Assembly (NCBI GenBank): GCA_023055355.1
Contig: JALJCS010000002.1
Span: 78,759,001-78,823,000 of the forward strand
DNA: 64,000 nt
Reading direction: 5' to 3'
Source of the DNA: Agelaius tricolor
Taxonomy: Eukaryota > Chordata > Aves > Passeriformes > Icteridae
The position numbers and the translations under genes were made by a program. Shown here piece after piece: positions 53,201-59,778 of the stretch (position 1 is the stretch's first letter; each line of letters opens with the position of its first letter). Below the pieces are notes generated by a model. It made no database searches, was not told the DNA's origin, and saw only the letters and a list, made by a program, of their open reading frames with translations.

Positions 53201-56200
53201 TGGCTATACAGAGAAAAATTGTTAAAATAATAGGTAATGCAACAAAGAATTCATTAAATGTTTTCAAGGCCAAGTTTGAAGAAACAAAAATTATCTCCTT
53301 TCAGCTCAGTCTGTAAATACTGTAAGCAGCATGGTAAGTTCAGGATCTTCAGGAACCAAAGTAATATAAGAGATGGCAATGTTTGTTTCCAGGAAAATGT
53401 GCAAGTCACTGGTTTTGGGCCTGCCATTTTGCATCAGTCATAAACATTTACAGTTATTTAAAAACTCTTTGGTATCAGTATGTAGGGAGTTTATTTGCCA
53501 GTGTTACATCTTCCTGGTAAACTTCCAAGTTAATGTGCAAAAAAAGATCATGACTGAACAGAAGAGCTTAATGTAGCCTATAACTGTTAACAGTTATGTC
53601 TAAAAACATCCTGCTGCTTTGCACCTTACTTTTTATCTCTGACTTATACTGCTGATGGTAAATGTGTGTCTAATGCATATTGTGGAAAGAAGGAAGAAGA
53701 AAGAAGGCATAAAACATTGGTTAAAAATTTGGAAGTAATCCTATAAGTTTAATAAGTTTGTAAGAATATTGCAAACTGAACAGACTTTGTATCTGTAGGG
53801 TTTTTCTTTTGGATTTAATAAAGATTATTTTTGTGCTTCTTTCAGGCATAAGATTTTGGATATGCTGACTAAGAATCCACCTTTCACCAAGAATATGGAT
53901 TCCCCCTTATGTAATGAAGCTTTGGTAGATCAGCTTTGGAAACTGATGAATTCAGGTTAGGGTTTTTGATTTGTTAGTGGTTTTGTTGTGTTAGAGTTTT
54001 ATTGTGAGGTTTTTTGAAAGAAGTAGTAAAAACTTGCTTCAGAATATGCCAAGAGCTCTCTTAGTTTCAGTAGTTGAAATTGAAAATCCAGTCTCAGAAG
54101 CTGAATATCATCTATGTACTTCCAGAACACTCTTAGTGACATAGGCTTCCAAACCTTGTTTTTAATTCTTCAGGTTACTGATGTAGTGTGCTTTGACGTC
54201 CTTCTGCACAGAATCATACTTGGAATGTTCAAAATTGTACAAAGCAAGTGTTTCCTCAAATAACAGTGTCTGTGTTACACTTAGAGTTTGCTTTACATTA
54301 GATGGTCTCTTTTTGTCCTCTTTTTCTAAACTCTCAGAGAATATGAGAAGACAGCATTGATACAGATAACTTAAATGAGATTTTTAGAAGTGCATTATAG
54401 ACCTAAAACTCAATTTGCCTTGTGAGATTACGAAAGATCCTAGTGAGAGAAGGGCTTGCACCTTTTCCATTGACTGTTATTCATTACTGAAGCAGTTCTA
54501 TCCAGTCCTGACAAACTGCCCTTTAACATCTGGCACATTTCCACACAGATTACATATAAACATTTATATAGCTTTTTTAGGTCATTGCAGGCTTTCTGTT
54601 CTCTGTGTGTCATTATATTCAGTGTTTAAAAGTTTACAGCTACACTCCAGGGGTTGAAGTGGAGGGACTACTAGTAGTTCAGTTTCATAGGAATTGCCAA
54701 GTGTCAGACACTGAAAATAAACAATTTTGATGTTCCCATCAGAGAATTTGTTTTTGCTTTTTCATGAGAGAAGAGTGTGTGCAGTGTTACAAGCATTACC
54801 TCTTTTTGCAAGTAACAAATAGGGTATACATGCTTATTAAGGTTCATGGGGCTTTAAGCACCTTTATTTCTGTGCCTCAAGATGACATAATGTTTCAGTT
54901 AATTTTCTGTAAGGGATAACTGTAGCATTCCAGGGTGCCTAGAAAAAAATTGTTGATGTGTGACAAGCTAGTAGCCAGCTTTAAAGGTGCATGATTCTAG
55001 AATTATGAGTTGCTTTCATTTAACATAAGCACATGTAATGGAGAACAGACTCTAATTGATATATGTAATGGGTTTTTTTCTGTGTAAATCTGAATTAAAT
55101 TGATAATATCATAATAGTTCTAAAATTAATATTTTTGAATGTGTCATTCTCTGGGGAGTATTTTAATGTTAAAAATGTCCAGATTAATATTCCTGTTGCT
55201 TTCATTTGTAACTGGGTATGTGTAGCTGGTAATTTGTAAGGTAATTTGCCCTGGTAAGGGCAAGCTAAGCTTACCCCAAACACTATTTTGGCCCTATAAA
55301 ACTACTATTTACAGGGATAGATCTTGTAATTTTATTTTGTGCTAAGTCTTGCACAGCCACATTAATATGGCAGTTGGCACATCTGTGTTTTGTTTACCAG
55401 ATACAGTTCAATTCCTGCTGGGGAACAATATGTTCAATAAACTTGCAATCAGTCAAGAGCTGGGATGAGTTAACACCAGCACTGCTGTATTTGCAGCACT
55501 GCACCAGATGTTAAATGTCTTTCTGTTGTGATTGGTGCCAAACGTGCTTAGACCATTTGTCTATGAAGATATTAAAGCAGTACACAGTTTGTAGTGAAAA
55601 ATAATAAAAAAATAAAGCATTGCTTTATGCAGTAAGAATACATACTTTGAGTATGAACACAAATTAAAATATTGAGTATTCAGTGAAGCTCATGATGTAG
55701 TAATGATGTTAAAAAGCATGCTTGTGCATTTCTCTTATCAGTGCAGTTTCCAGAGAGTAAAAACCTTAGTCATGCTTAAAGCTCTTACTATATTTTGTAG
55801 AATATCCAGAAATATTTGAAATAATATAATACAATATAATAATATCCACAAATATTTGTGGATATTCCACAAATTTATGGAATATCCGCAAATCCATTGA
55901 TACAGGAAGCCAGTTTGGTAACAAAGTCTTCTATTTACTTGTCCAGTAAAAAAAACTTAAGAGTGCAACTTGAAAAATAAAGGCATATGGGTGTGGTTAT
56001 TTTTCTTTTATTTTTCATAACATTATTATAGCATTTACTTTTCCAGTCTTGGTCTACTAAACCTGTCTAACTTAGAACTCAGGAAACTTAAAGCCTTCCT
56101 TTTAAACAGGAAAGTTTAAAAAGAAAGCAAGTAAGAGCTAATAAGAGGCAGGAATAATGAAGGAAGTGTATCTTAAGCACAGAAAATGCCATACTCTGGT

Positions 56201-59200
56201 GGGCCTGGATTACCTAAACTGTTATATTTGTGGGAGAGGAGGAGATTTTATCTCTGTATTAACAATCTCTTTTTTATTTTAGGAACTTCACATGACTGGA
56301 GATTACGATGTGGTGCTGTGGACCTCTATTTCACACTCTTTGGCCTCAGCAGACCTTCCTGTTTACCATTACCAGAGCTTGGACTTGTTCTAAACCTGAA
56401 AGAAAAGAAGGCTGTACTCAATCCAACAATTATCCCTGAATCAGTTGCAAATAATCAGGAGCCTGTGATCAGTTCTAACAATCATGGGCAGTCAGTAGGA
56501 TTTCAGAACACCGTAAGCACAAAACATCTGCATCCATCCTATTCAGCTGGCTCCGAGTTCTTGCATGGGTTGCTGATTTAATTTTGTATTGTGTTCAAGC
56601 CTCTCATGCTTTACCTAAGCTATCCTCTGACCTCATTGCTCTTTATTCTGTCCACTTGAAAAGCTGGTGTATACCATGACTTTTTATACATTTTTTAACT
56701 GTTTTGCATTGCGTATGTAAGCTTTTTACTTGGTTTTTTTTCTAGTCTCATAATTTCTGTTCTTTATGAAACTTTATATATTGCTTATGAGATATGAAAT
56801 GATTCACAGAAATGTTTGATGCTGTGATGAAAGCTTTTTTCATGAGACTGTTTCTTATAGGCAAGTTATCCAATTTTCCAAAACAAAACCTTTTATCAGT
56901 AAATCTATTGCATCTTAAAATACATAGATACTCCTCATTTTAAACAACTTAAAGTGATGTGAAAGTTGAAATTTGAACACATCTGCATTGAACATTTGAA
57001 TCTGACATTTTGGTTTTGTGCTCTGAAGGATTTGCAACAACTTCTGAAGAATGGCATATATTCAGTTTGGTATCTTTCTGGATTTGGAGGCTTCAGTCCT
57101 AACACATATTCCATTGCGTAGTTAGAAAATAAATTTTTATAAACTATTAAGGTCATACTTTCCTCAAGAATAACTGCCACTGCTGCAAGACCAAGTATTT
57201 TTCGTTGGACAAATTTAATTGTGAGGGGGGAAAAAAATCAACAGACATGGAAATAATAAGTGATTTTTTTTAACAGTTTAAAAACCAGCATGTGATTAGC
57301 ATGTTTGAAACTCTTTCCACCCTTTTGAATAGGATGGTTTCTTCTTACTTTATCATAGTTAATGTCTAAGTAGTTTTTATTGAAAAGTATGCTGAGAGTA
57401 CTAATTAACAGTACCCTGCAGGCCCTTTCCAGCAGGGGGAGAAAATGCTGGTAGAGTCAGATATTGTTAGACTTGTTCTGCATACTTACAGAGCATGTAG
57501 TAAGTCCTAATTTGCTGCACCTAATCATTAGAATTAAATAGCAGGAGGCATTTTGTTGGCAGATTTTTAGGCTGCACTTCAGTGAACACCCAAACATTTT
57601 TTGCAGCCAGTCTACCAAAAGATTTCTTCTTCTTCTTTTCCTAAACTTTCCTGTCCCTTGTGCTAGCATAGTAGTGGTTGCTGCAACAGTGAGCTGGATC
57701 AGGGAGGATCTGGTTGAACAGTACCTTTTTATGAACAGATATTTCAGTTTCCTGAGCCAGTTTGTCACACAGTTGTAAAAGTGCTTGTGGCACCCCAGGA
57801 CAGAACTGTGTGTGGATGAGGCTGCTTCGTTTAGCAGCGTACTGGCTTGTGCTGGTGTGGAAATACAGCACTGGTATAAGCCTCAGTTTGTATTTCATCC
57901 CTTGTATCTTCTCCTATTCCTCATCTTCATTCTCCTACCCCTTACCTTAAGGTTACCATTTTCATTGTAACTTCCCCAAAATTCGGGGAACTGATTTTCC
58001 AGTAGTGTAAAACAAAGACTGCCTCTCACATCAGACAAAGTTAATCCAGAAGTGTTTCACAACAGCAGTGCCTTGGACAAAGTAATAGGCATGAAAAAGG
58101 GAAATGCATATTTGAGGGGAAAAAAGAGAAAACAGGTGATAGAATTTATCAGATTAACTAGATTCTTTAAACTAGACATACACTGAGAGCATAAATGTGT
58201 TAAAATCAGTACTGATAGAGTAGTGCCACTGAAGCTGCTGAGGATGATTGAAGTTACCCACTTCATAAAATGGAGCTTGAATTGTTCAGGGCAAGAGTTT
58301 TGGGGCTAGAGTGCCCTTTGTAGGATAGAAGAAGAGCAGTTCAGGGGAACAGTAGAGTTTAGAGTATATATATGCCCTTTAGAGTATATGGTATCTATGC
58401 CTGTTATAGTTTTTAGTGAGCTTTTAATTATGTTTGCTTCTGTGGATGCTTTATTTTACCTTCTAAATTTTGTCTGTTGGATTTGTTGAAACACCTATTT
58501 CCTATTTTCATCACTATATGTGTAACTTAGTACTCTCCTATTTTTCTACTTCTTTGACCTTGCTCTTTTTATAATCTAAGCAGTAATTTACAAAAGAGTT
58601 TTATTCTTTTTTAATAAATATTGTAGTAAAATAAAGAAAAAAATTATAAGTACTTATGATTTGTACTAAGTAAAGTAAGCTTTAGCTTTTAAAACAAACT
58701 AAAAGAAGATTTAGCTAAATCCCATGTGTAGATCAGAGGCTATCACAGTTTTTCTACTGAGATTTGTCCTGAGGAGAGTCTGCAAGGCACAGATTTATAG
58801 ACAGGCTATTCAGAGGCAGCAAATGTTGTTGCACACCAACAGTACCATGATTGTGAGAAGCGACAGAAAAGATGCCAATGCTAGATATGCAGAGGGAGCA
58901 GGGATAGAAGTAAAGAGAAACTATGTTTGTAGGAGTGGTTGGCACAAATCCATACAGGGTTTTAGAAAATACTTCTTGCCAGAACTACAGAGAAAACTTT
59001 GTTCAAATCACCCACTTTACTCAGAAGAGTTTTCAAGTATCAGGTCGCTTTCTCTGAAACATGGATCTTGCTATCTTCTAATTTTGGTCTTTTAATGCTG
59101 CTTCAGGAGGATGATCATCTTATTAAGGAAACAGCATCCAGCATTTCTGGTCATCAGCAGGGGGTGAAGAGGAAGGCTGATATGCCACTCGGGTCTCCAT

Positions 59201-59778
59201 TGGAGCCAGGGCAAATACTAGAGAAGAATGAAGACAGTAAAGTCAAACTCAAAATCAGAGTAAGAAATGGAAATTCAACTTGCACAATGTGTAGGGTGCT
59301 CAGAATAACAGCAGTGGCGTCTGCTGGCTTCCCTTGAAGCTGTGTTGAAACAAAAGGCATGCTGTGTATATATATACAGCAGTTGTTTTGCTTACTTTGG
59401 CAAAATCATTTCCTATCAGATTCTTTATTGGCTGGCAAGAGCTAAAGTTGACAGATAATGCTCTTGTTCACACAGCTTCACAGTAAATTAGAAAGAAGGA
59501 AAGACACTGACCCTTTTTAATTTTACTGAATTTTTATTCTTTTGCAGTGGTAGATATCACTTCCTTTCCCTCTCACCCCCAGTTTACCTCAAAAATAAGA
59601 TATATTAAATTCTGCTTAGTAACGTTTTTATGAATTATTAGCATCTGCTTATTTTTTTTCCTGATATCTTAGTTCTCAAACTCTCAAGAGGAAGAGGAAA
59701 TTGATATGGACACAGTTCATGACAGCCAAGCCTTCATTTACCATCATTTGAATATGCTGGAGAGACCATCCACACCAG
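11243..59778 (+). CDS. TAF2: TAF2, TFIID subunit 2 (3'-partial, 25 exons seen)
   Basis: TAF2 (TAFII150) is a TFIID subunit that helps recognise the initiator and downstream core promoter in the nucleus. Twenty-five exons join in one frame (3337 nt including the optional exon at 59107-59259). They cover all but the basic, His/Lys-rich C-terminus of the ~1199-residue protein. The start is the first in-frame ATG after a TGA at 11150; it gives [17 protein letters not shown]. The human protein has about ten extra residues before this Met. Residues ~20-460 form an M1-aminopeptidase-like fold whose zinc site is dead: QALAQ stands at 338-342 in place of HEXXH, and LKGISGY in place of the downstream NEG glutamate motif. 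A beta-rich region and HEAT-like helical repeats follow (~600-980). A basic stretch SKSRRNKKKK lies near 584-593. Intron 1 looks AT-AC and intron 12 U12-type; the rest are GT-AG. Confidence 0.96.
11296..12728 (+). other. TAF2: TAF2 intron 1, apparent AT-AC intron
   Basis: The intron that restores the conserved protein starts ATAAGTATCC and ends TTCTTCCAGCAC. The donor resembles the U2-dependent AT-AC class (ATAAGT), not the U12 ATATCCTT donor. A branch-like CTTAC lies about 30 nt before the acceptor. No dispersed repeat was recognised inside. Confidence 0.7.
11602..11630. repeat. Perfect 11-bp inverted repeat in TAF2 intron 1
   Basis: AAAAAGCCCTT and its exact complement AAGGGCTTTTT are separated by seven bases. 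It resembles a bacterial terminator, but the context is a vertebrate intron, so no function is assigned. Confidence 0.8.
12729..12783 (+). CDS. TAF2: TAF2 coding exon 2
   Basis: The exon encodes [18 protein letters not shown] and ends at a GTAAGT donor. The intron before it ends in CAGCAC, so the conserved reading uses an AC 3' splice site. Using the CAG three bases earlier would insert one codon. Confidence 0.88.
13552..13712 (+). CDS. TAF2: TAF2 coding exon 3
   Basis: The exon is 161 nt between TTCATAG and GTAAGT. It encodes [40 protein letters not shown] and [11 protein letters not shown]. It is part of the N-terminal saddle domain. Confidence 0.95.
14655..14925 (-). mobile_element. CR1 LINE fragment, minus orientation
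   Basis: Antisense CR1 3' region: TAATCTAGTCCAGGTCCCCT, GGGGATGGAATCTCTGCAG, TCTCTCCAGGCAACTCTCTC. It directly abuts a plus-oriented CR1 fragment, so the pair lies in inverted order. Confidence 0.75.
14926..15165 (+). mobile_element. CR1 LINE fragment, plus orientation
   Basis: Sense CR1 3' end: GAGGTTCCCTCTGAACATCA, then GGTTGGACTAGACAACCTTC and the terminal ATTCTGTGATTCTGTAA repeat. It is 5'-truncated at the junction with the minus-oriented fragment. Confidence 0.8.
16095..16315 (-). mobile_element. CR1 LINE fragment, minus orientation
   Basis: Diverged antisense CR1 3' end: AAATCATAGAAATCATTGAA, ATGGTGACTCCATCATTTCC, CTGGGCAGTCTGTTCCAACC. It is 5'-truncated. Confidence 0.75.
17990..18413 (+). 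mobile_element. Solo LTR of an endogenous retrovirus, with 5-bp target duplication
   Basis: The 424-bp element has imperfect terminal inverted repeats TGTCGTGG and CCATGACA, i.e. TG...CA ends. It is flanked by a perfect 5-bp direct repeat CAAAG (17985-17989 and 18414-18418). The interior (TTATCTCAATCCATAAACTT, CTCTGCAGCCCACCACAGAG) resembles bird ERVL-like LTRs. No internal region is present, so it is a recombined solo LTR. The family name is not certain. Confidence 0.75.
20325..21090 (+). mobile_element. CR1 LINE fragment with ORF2 C-terminal remnant
   Basis: Sense CR1 with recognisable end of ORF2: the frame 20239-20592 includes [20 protein letters not shown] and [12 protein letters not shown]. 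It continues into the 3' region and ends at GGCTCTGTGATTCCATGA. The frame is broken downstream and 5'-truncated, so the copy is dead. Confidence 0.85.
21540..22100. other. GC-richer block, possible degraded LTR or other repeat
   Basis: This stretch is clearly richer in G and C than the intron around it, without CR1 hallmarks. It has TTTATTCCAGCACAACA and other LTR-like phrases, but no convincing terminal repeats or target duplication were found. Its identity is open. Confidence 0.3.
22766..22884 (+). CDS. TAF2: TAF2 coding exon 4
   Basis: The exon is 119 nt between TGACAG and GTAAAG. It encodes [39 protein letters not shown]. Confidence 0.95.
22885..24192 (+). other. TAF2: TAF2 intron 4
   Basis: About 1.3 kb of ordinary low-GC intron. 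Nothing else was recognised. Confidence 0.6.
24193..24334 (+). CDS. TAF2: TAF2 coding exon 5
   Basis: The exon is 142 nt after CTGCAG. It encodes [47 protein letters not shown], and ends at GTAAGA. Confidence 0.95.
24723..24954 (+). CDS. TAF2: TAF2 coding exon 6
   Basis: The exon is 232 nt between TTCTAG and GTAATC. It encodes [20 protein letters not shown] and on to [16 protein letters not shown]. It corresponds to the end of the N-terminal domain of the M1-like fold. Confidence 0.95.
25280..25464 (+). CDS. TAF2: TAF2 coding exon 7
   Basis: The exon is 185 nt between TTTGTAG and GTTAGT. It encodes [40 protein letters not shown] and [11 protein letters not shown]. The last stretch stands where active M1 peptidases carry GAMEN, which is missing here. 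Confidence 0.95.
26036..26149 (+). CDS. TAF2: TAF2 coding exon 8 (degenerate zinc site)
   Basis: The exon is 114 nt after GACCCAG. It encodes [46 protein letters not shown] aligns with the HEXXHQWFG motif of M1 peptidases. Both His and the Glu are replaced, so zinc catalysis is not expected. Confidence 0.95.
26150..27424 (+). other. TAF2: TAF2 intron 8
   Basis: About 1.3 kb of low-GC intron; no repeat family or RNA gene was recognised. Confidence 0.6.
27425..27524 (+). CDS. TAF2: TAF2 coding exon 9
   Basis: The exon is 100 nt between TATATAG and GTAACA. It encodes [33 protein letters not shown]. The third zinc-ligand Glu of the M1 NEG motif is absent. Confidence 0.95.
27525..29162 (+). other. 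TAF2: TAF2 intron 9
   Basis: About 1.6 kb of intron. It holds an A/T-rich simple-sequence tract at about 28760-28815 that ends in a short GT run. Nothing else was recognised. Confidence 0.6.
29163..29248 (+). CDS. TAF2: TAF2 coding exon 10
   Basis: The exon is 86 nt between TTCTTAG and GTATGT. It encodes [28 protein letters not shown]. Confidence 0.94.
29249..32732 (+). other. TAF2: TAF2 intron 10
   Basis: About 3.5 kb of low-GC intron with no recognised repeat family, conserved block or RNA gene. Confidence 0.6.
32733..32868 (+). CDS. TAF2: TAF2 coding exon 11
   Basis: The exon is 136 nt after TTTCCAG. It encodes [45 protein letters not shown], and ends at GTAGGT. Confidence 0.95.
33877..34031 (+). 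CDS. TAF2: TAF2 coding exon 12 (donor of a U12-type intron)
   Basis: The exon is 155 nt after TTTTAG. It encodes [51 protein letters not shown] plus two bases of Val. It ends at GTATCCTTTT, the U12-type donor. Ending two bases earlier would break the frame. Confidence 0.93.
34032..36227 (+). other. TAF2: TAF2 intron 12, U12-type intron
   Basis: The donor GTATCCTTTTT is a perfect U12-type 5' splice site. A branch-like TTCCTATAC at 36209-36217 matches TTCCTTAAC at 7 of 9 positions, with its A 11 nt before the intron end. The pyrimidine tract is absent. These together mark minor-spliceosome splicing. Confidence 0.85.
35731..35758 (+). repeat. Short interrupted CA microsatellite
   Basis: An interrupted CA run (ACACAGACACACACACACAT and on) lies inside TAF2 intron 12. 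Confidence 0.8.
36228..36342 (+). CDS. TAF2: TAF2 coding exon 13
   Basis: The exon is 115 nt. Joined to exon 12 it reads [39 protein letters not shown], and ends at GTAAGG. The acceptor TTATTAG has no pyrimidine tract, which fits a U12-type intron. Confidence 0.94.
36437..36546 (+). CDS. TAF2: TAF2 coding exon 14
   Basis: The exon is 110 nt. It encodes [36 protein letters not shown]. It follows a 94-nt intron with a purine-rich acceptor (ACTTGAAG) and ends at GTAAGA. Confidence 0.94.
37184..37249 (+). CDS. TAF2: TAF2 coding exon 15
   Basis: The exon is 66 nt between TTAATAG and GTAAGT. It encodes [21 protein letters not shown]. With the end of exon 14 it forms a basic, nuclear-localisation-like cluster followed by acidic residues. 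Confidence 0.93.
38474..38577 (+). repeat. 52-bp tandem duplication (two copies, one mismatch)
   Basis: Units 38474-38525 and 38526-38577 differ only at the seventh base (G versus A). The high identity suggests a recent duplication, possibly polymorphic. Confidence 0.9.
38985..39105 (+). mobile_element. Short CR1 3' remnant
   Basis: Phrases such as GATTGCCCTGGGAGGCTGT and TTCTCTCTAACCTGTATTTT match the sense CR1 3' region. The fragment is small and diverged. Confidence 0.55.
39204..39456 (+). CDS. TAF2: TAF2 coding exon 16
   Basis: The exon is 253 nt between GTCTTAG and GTGAGC. It encodes [40 protein letters not shown] and [19 protein letters not shown]. It starts the HEAT-like helical region. 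Confidence 0.95.
39457..42846 (+). other. TAF2: TAF2 intron 16
   Basis: About 3.4 kb of intron with a perfect 13-bp inverted repeat at 41638-41675 and a short CA run near 42131. No dispersed repeat was recognised. Confidence 0.6.
41638..41675. repeat. Perfect 13-bp inverted repeat
   Basis: AACTACATATACA at 41638-41650 pairs exactly with 41663-41675 around a 12-nt loop. The stem is A/T-rich and short for a microRNA precursor. Confidence 0.85.
42847..42987 (+). CDS. TAF2: TAF2 coding exon 17
   Basis: The exon is 141 nt between ATTCAG and GTAAAA. It encodes [48 protein letters not shown] strong donor-like ATGGTAAGT sits inside the exon over the conserved MVS codons. Confidence 0.94.
42988..44321 (+). 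other. TAF2: TAF2 intron 17
   Basis: About 1.3 kb of low-GC intron; nothing recognised. Confidence 0.6.
44322..44432 (+). CDS. TAF2: TAF2 coding exon 18
   Basis: The exon is 111 nt between TACACAG and GTAAAG. It encodes [37 protein letters not shown], in phase 0 at both ends. Confidence 0.94.
44433..45751 (+). other. TAF2: TAF2 intron 18
   Basis: About 1.3 kb of intron ending in a CTT-rich pyrimidine tract (about 45711-45736) before exon 19. Nothing else recognised. Confidence 0.6.
45752..45945 (+). CDS. TAF2: TAF2 coding exon 19
   Basis: The exon is 194 nt between TATGTAG and GTATGG. It encodes [40 protein letters not shown] and SYRHTITV. A pyrimidine-rich CTT run lies upstream of the acceptor. 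Confidence 0.95.
46491..46630 (+). CDS. TAF2: TAF2 coding exon 20
   Basis: The exon is 140 nt between TTTCCAG and GTACTT. It encodes [40 protein letters not shown] and VVDYTK. Confidence 0.95.
46631..52249 (+). other. TAF2: TAF2 intron 20 (5.6 kb)
   Basis: It contains the longest CR1 copy of the window (49270-50305). The remainder is low-GC sequence in which nothing was recognised. Confidence 0.75.
49270..50305 (+). mobile_element. CR1 LINE fragment, about 1 kb, with ORF2 RT-region remnants
   Basis: Sense CR1. Open pieces read like decayed CR1 ORF2: [20 protein letters not shown] and [20 protein letters not shown] (49374-49670), the latter just before the ORF2 end region. Frameshifts break it. 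The 3' end is near 50305, where the AGGTCTCCAAACCAGG phrase replaces the usual AGGTCCCTTCCAACC. Confidence 0.85.
52250..52319 (+). CDS. TAF2: TAF2 coding exon 21
   Basis: The exon is 70 nt between TTTGCAG and GTGAGT. It encodes [23 protein letters not shown], ending two bases into an Arg codon. Confidence 0.93.
52320..53845 (+). other. TAF2: TAF2 intron 21
   Basis: About 1.5 kb of low-GC intron; nothing recognised. Confidence 0.6.
53846..53955 (+). CDS. TAF2: TAF2 coding exon 22
   Basis: The exon is 110 nt between TTTCAG and GTTAGG. It encodes [36 protein letters not shown]. Confidence 0.95.
53956..56282 (+). other. TAF2: TAF2 intron 22
   Basis: About 2.3 kb of intron with overlapping perfect inverted repeats at 55841-55887. 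Nothing else recognised. Confidence 0.6.
55841..55887. repeat. Two overlapping perfect palindromic hairpins
   Basis: Positions 55841-55866 form a perfect 26-bp palindrome built on ATATCCACAAATATTTG. Overlapping it, GGATATTCCA at 55860-55869 pairs exactly with 55878-55887 around an 8-nt loop. Related AATATCC words recur just upstream (from 55801). Confidence 0.9.
56283..56512 (+). CDS. TAF2: TAF2 coding exon 23
   Basis: The exon is 230 nt after ATTTTAG. It encodes [40 protein letters not shown] and [20 protein letters not shown], then GFQNT, and ends at GTAAGC in phase 0. The tail after the ESVA residues is poorly conserved in the family. Confidence 0.94.
56513..59106 (+). other. TAF2: TAF2 intron between exon 23 and the cassette exon
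   Basis: About 2.6 kb of intron. A 123-codon open frame at 58724-59095 was examined; it has no recognisable protein and is not flanked by convincing splice sites. Nothing else recognised. Confidence 0.6.
59107..59259 (+). CDS. TAF2: Candidate TAF2 cassette exon (51 codons)
   Basis: The exon follows TGCTTCAG and ends at AGA|GTAAGA. It is 153 nt, phase 0 at both ends, and fully open. It encodes [36 protein letters not shown], and ends SKVKLKIR. Skipping it joins exon 23 to exon 25 as QNT-FSNSQ, the arrangement in the human protein as I remember it. Including it adds 51 residues with a basic KRK motif. The composition and clean splice sites argue it is real, but usage cannot be known from sequence. 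Confidence 0.78.
59673..59778 (+). CDS. TAF2: TAF2 coding exon 25 (last in window)
   Basis: The exon is 106 nt between ATCTTAG and GTATGA. It encodes [35 protein letters not shown], with one base left over. The remaining C-terminal exons (basic, His/Lys-rich in the family) were not found in 59779-64000. Confidence 0.94.

Noticed and set aside
58724..59095. 123-codon open frame just before the candidate cassette exon
   Set aside because: It stops at 59095, is in another frame, lacks splice signals and looks like random translation.
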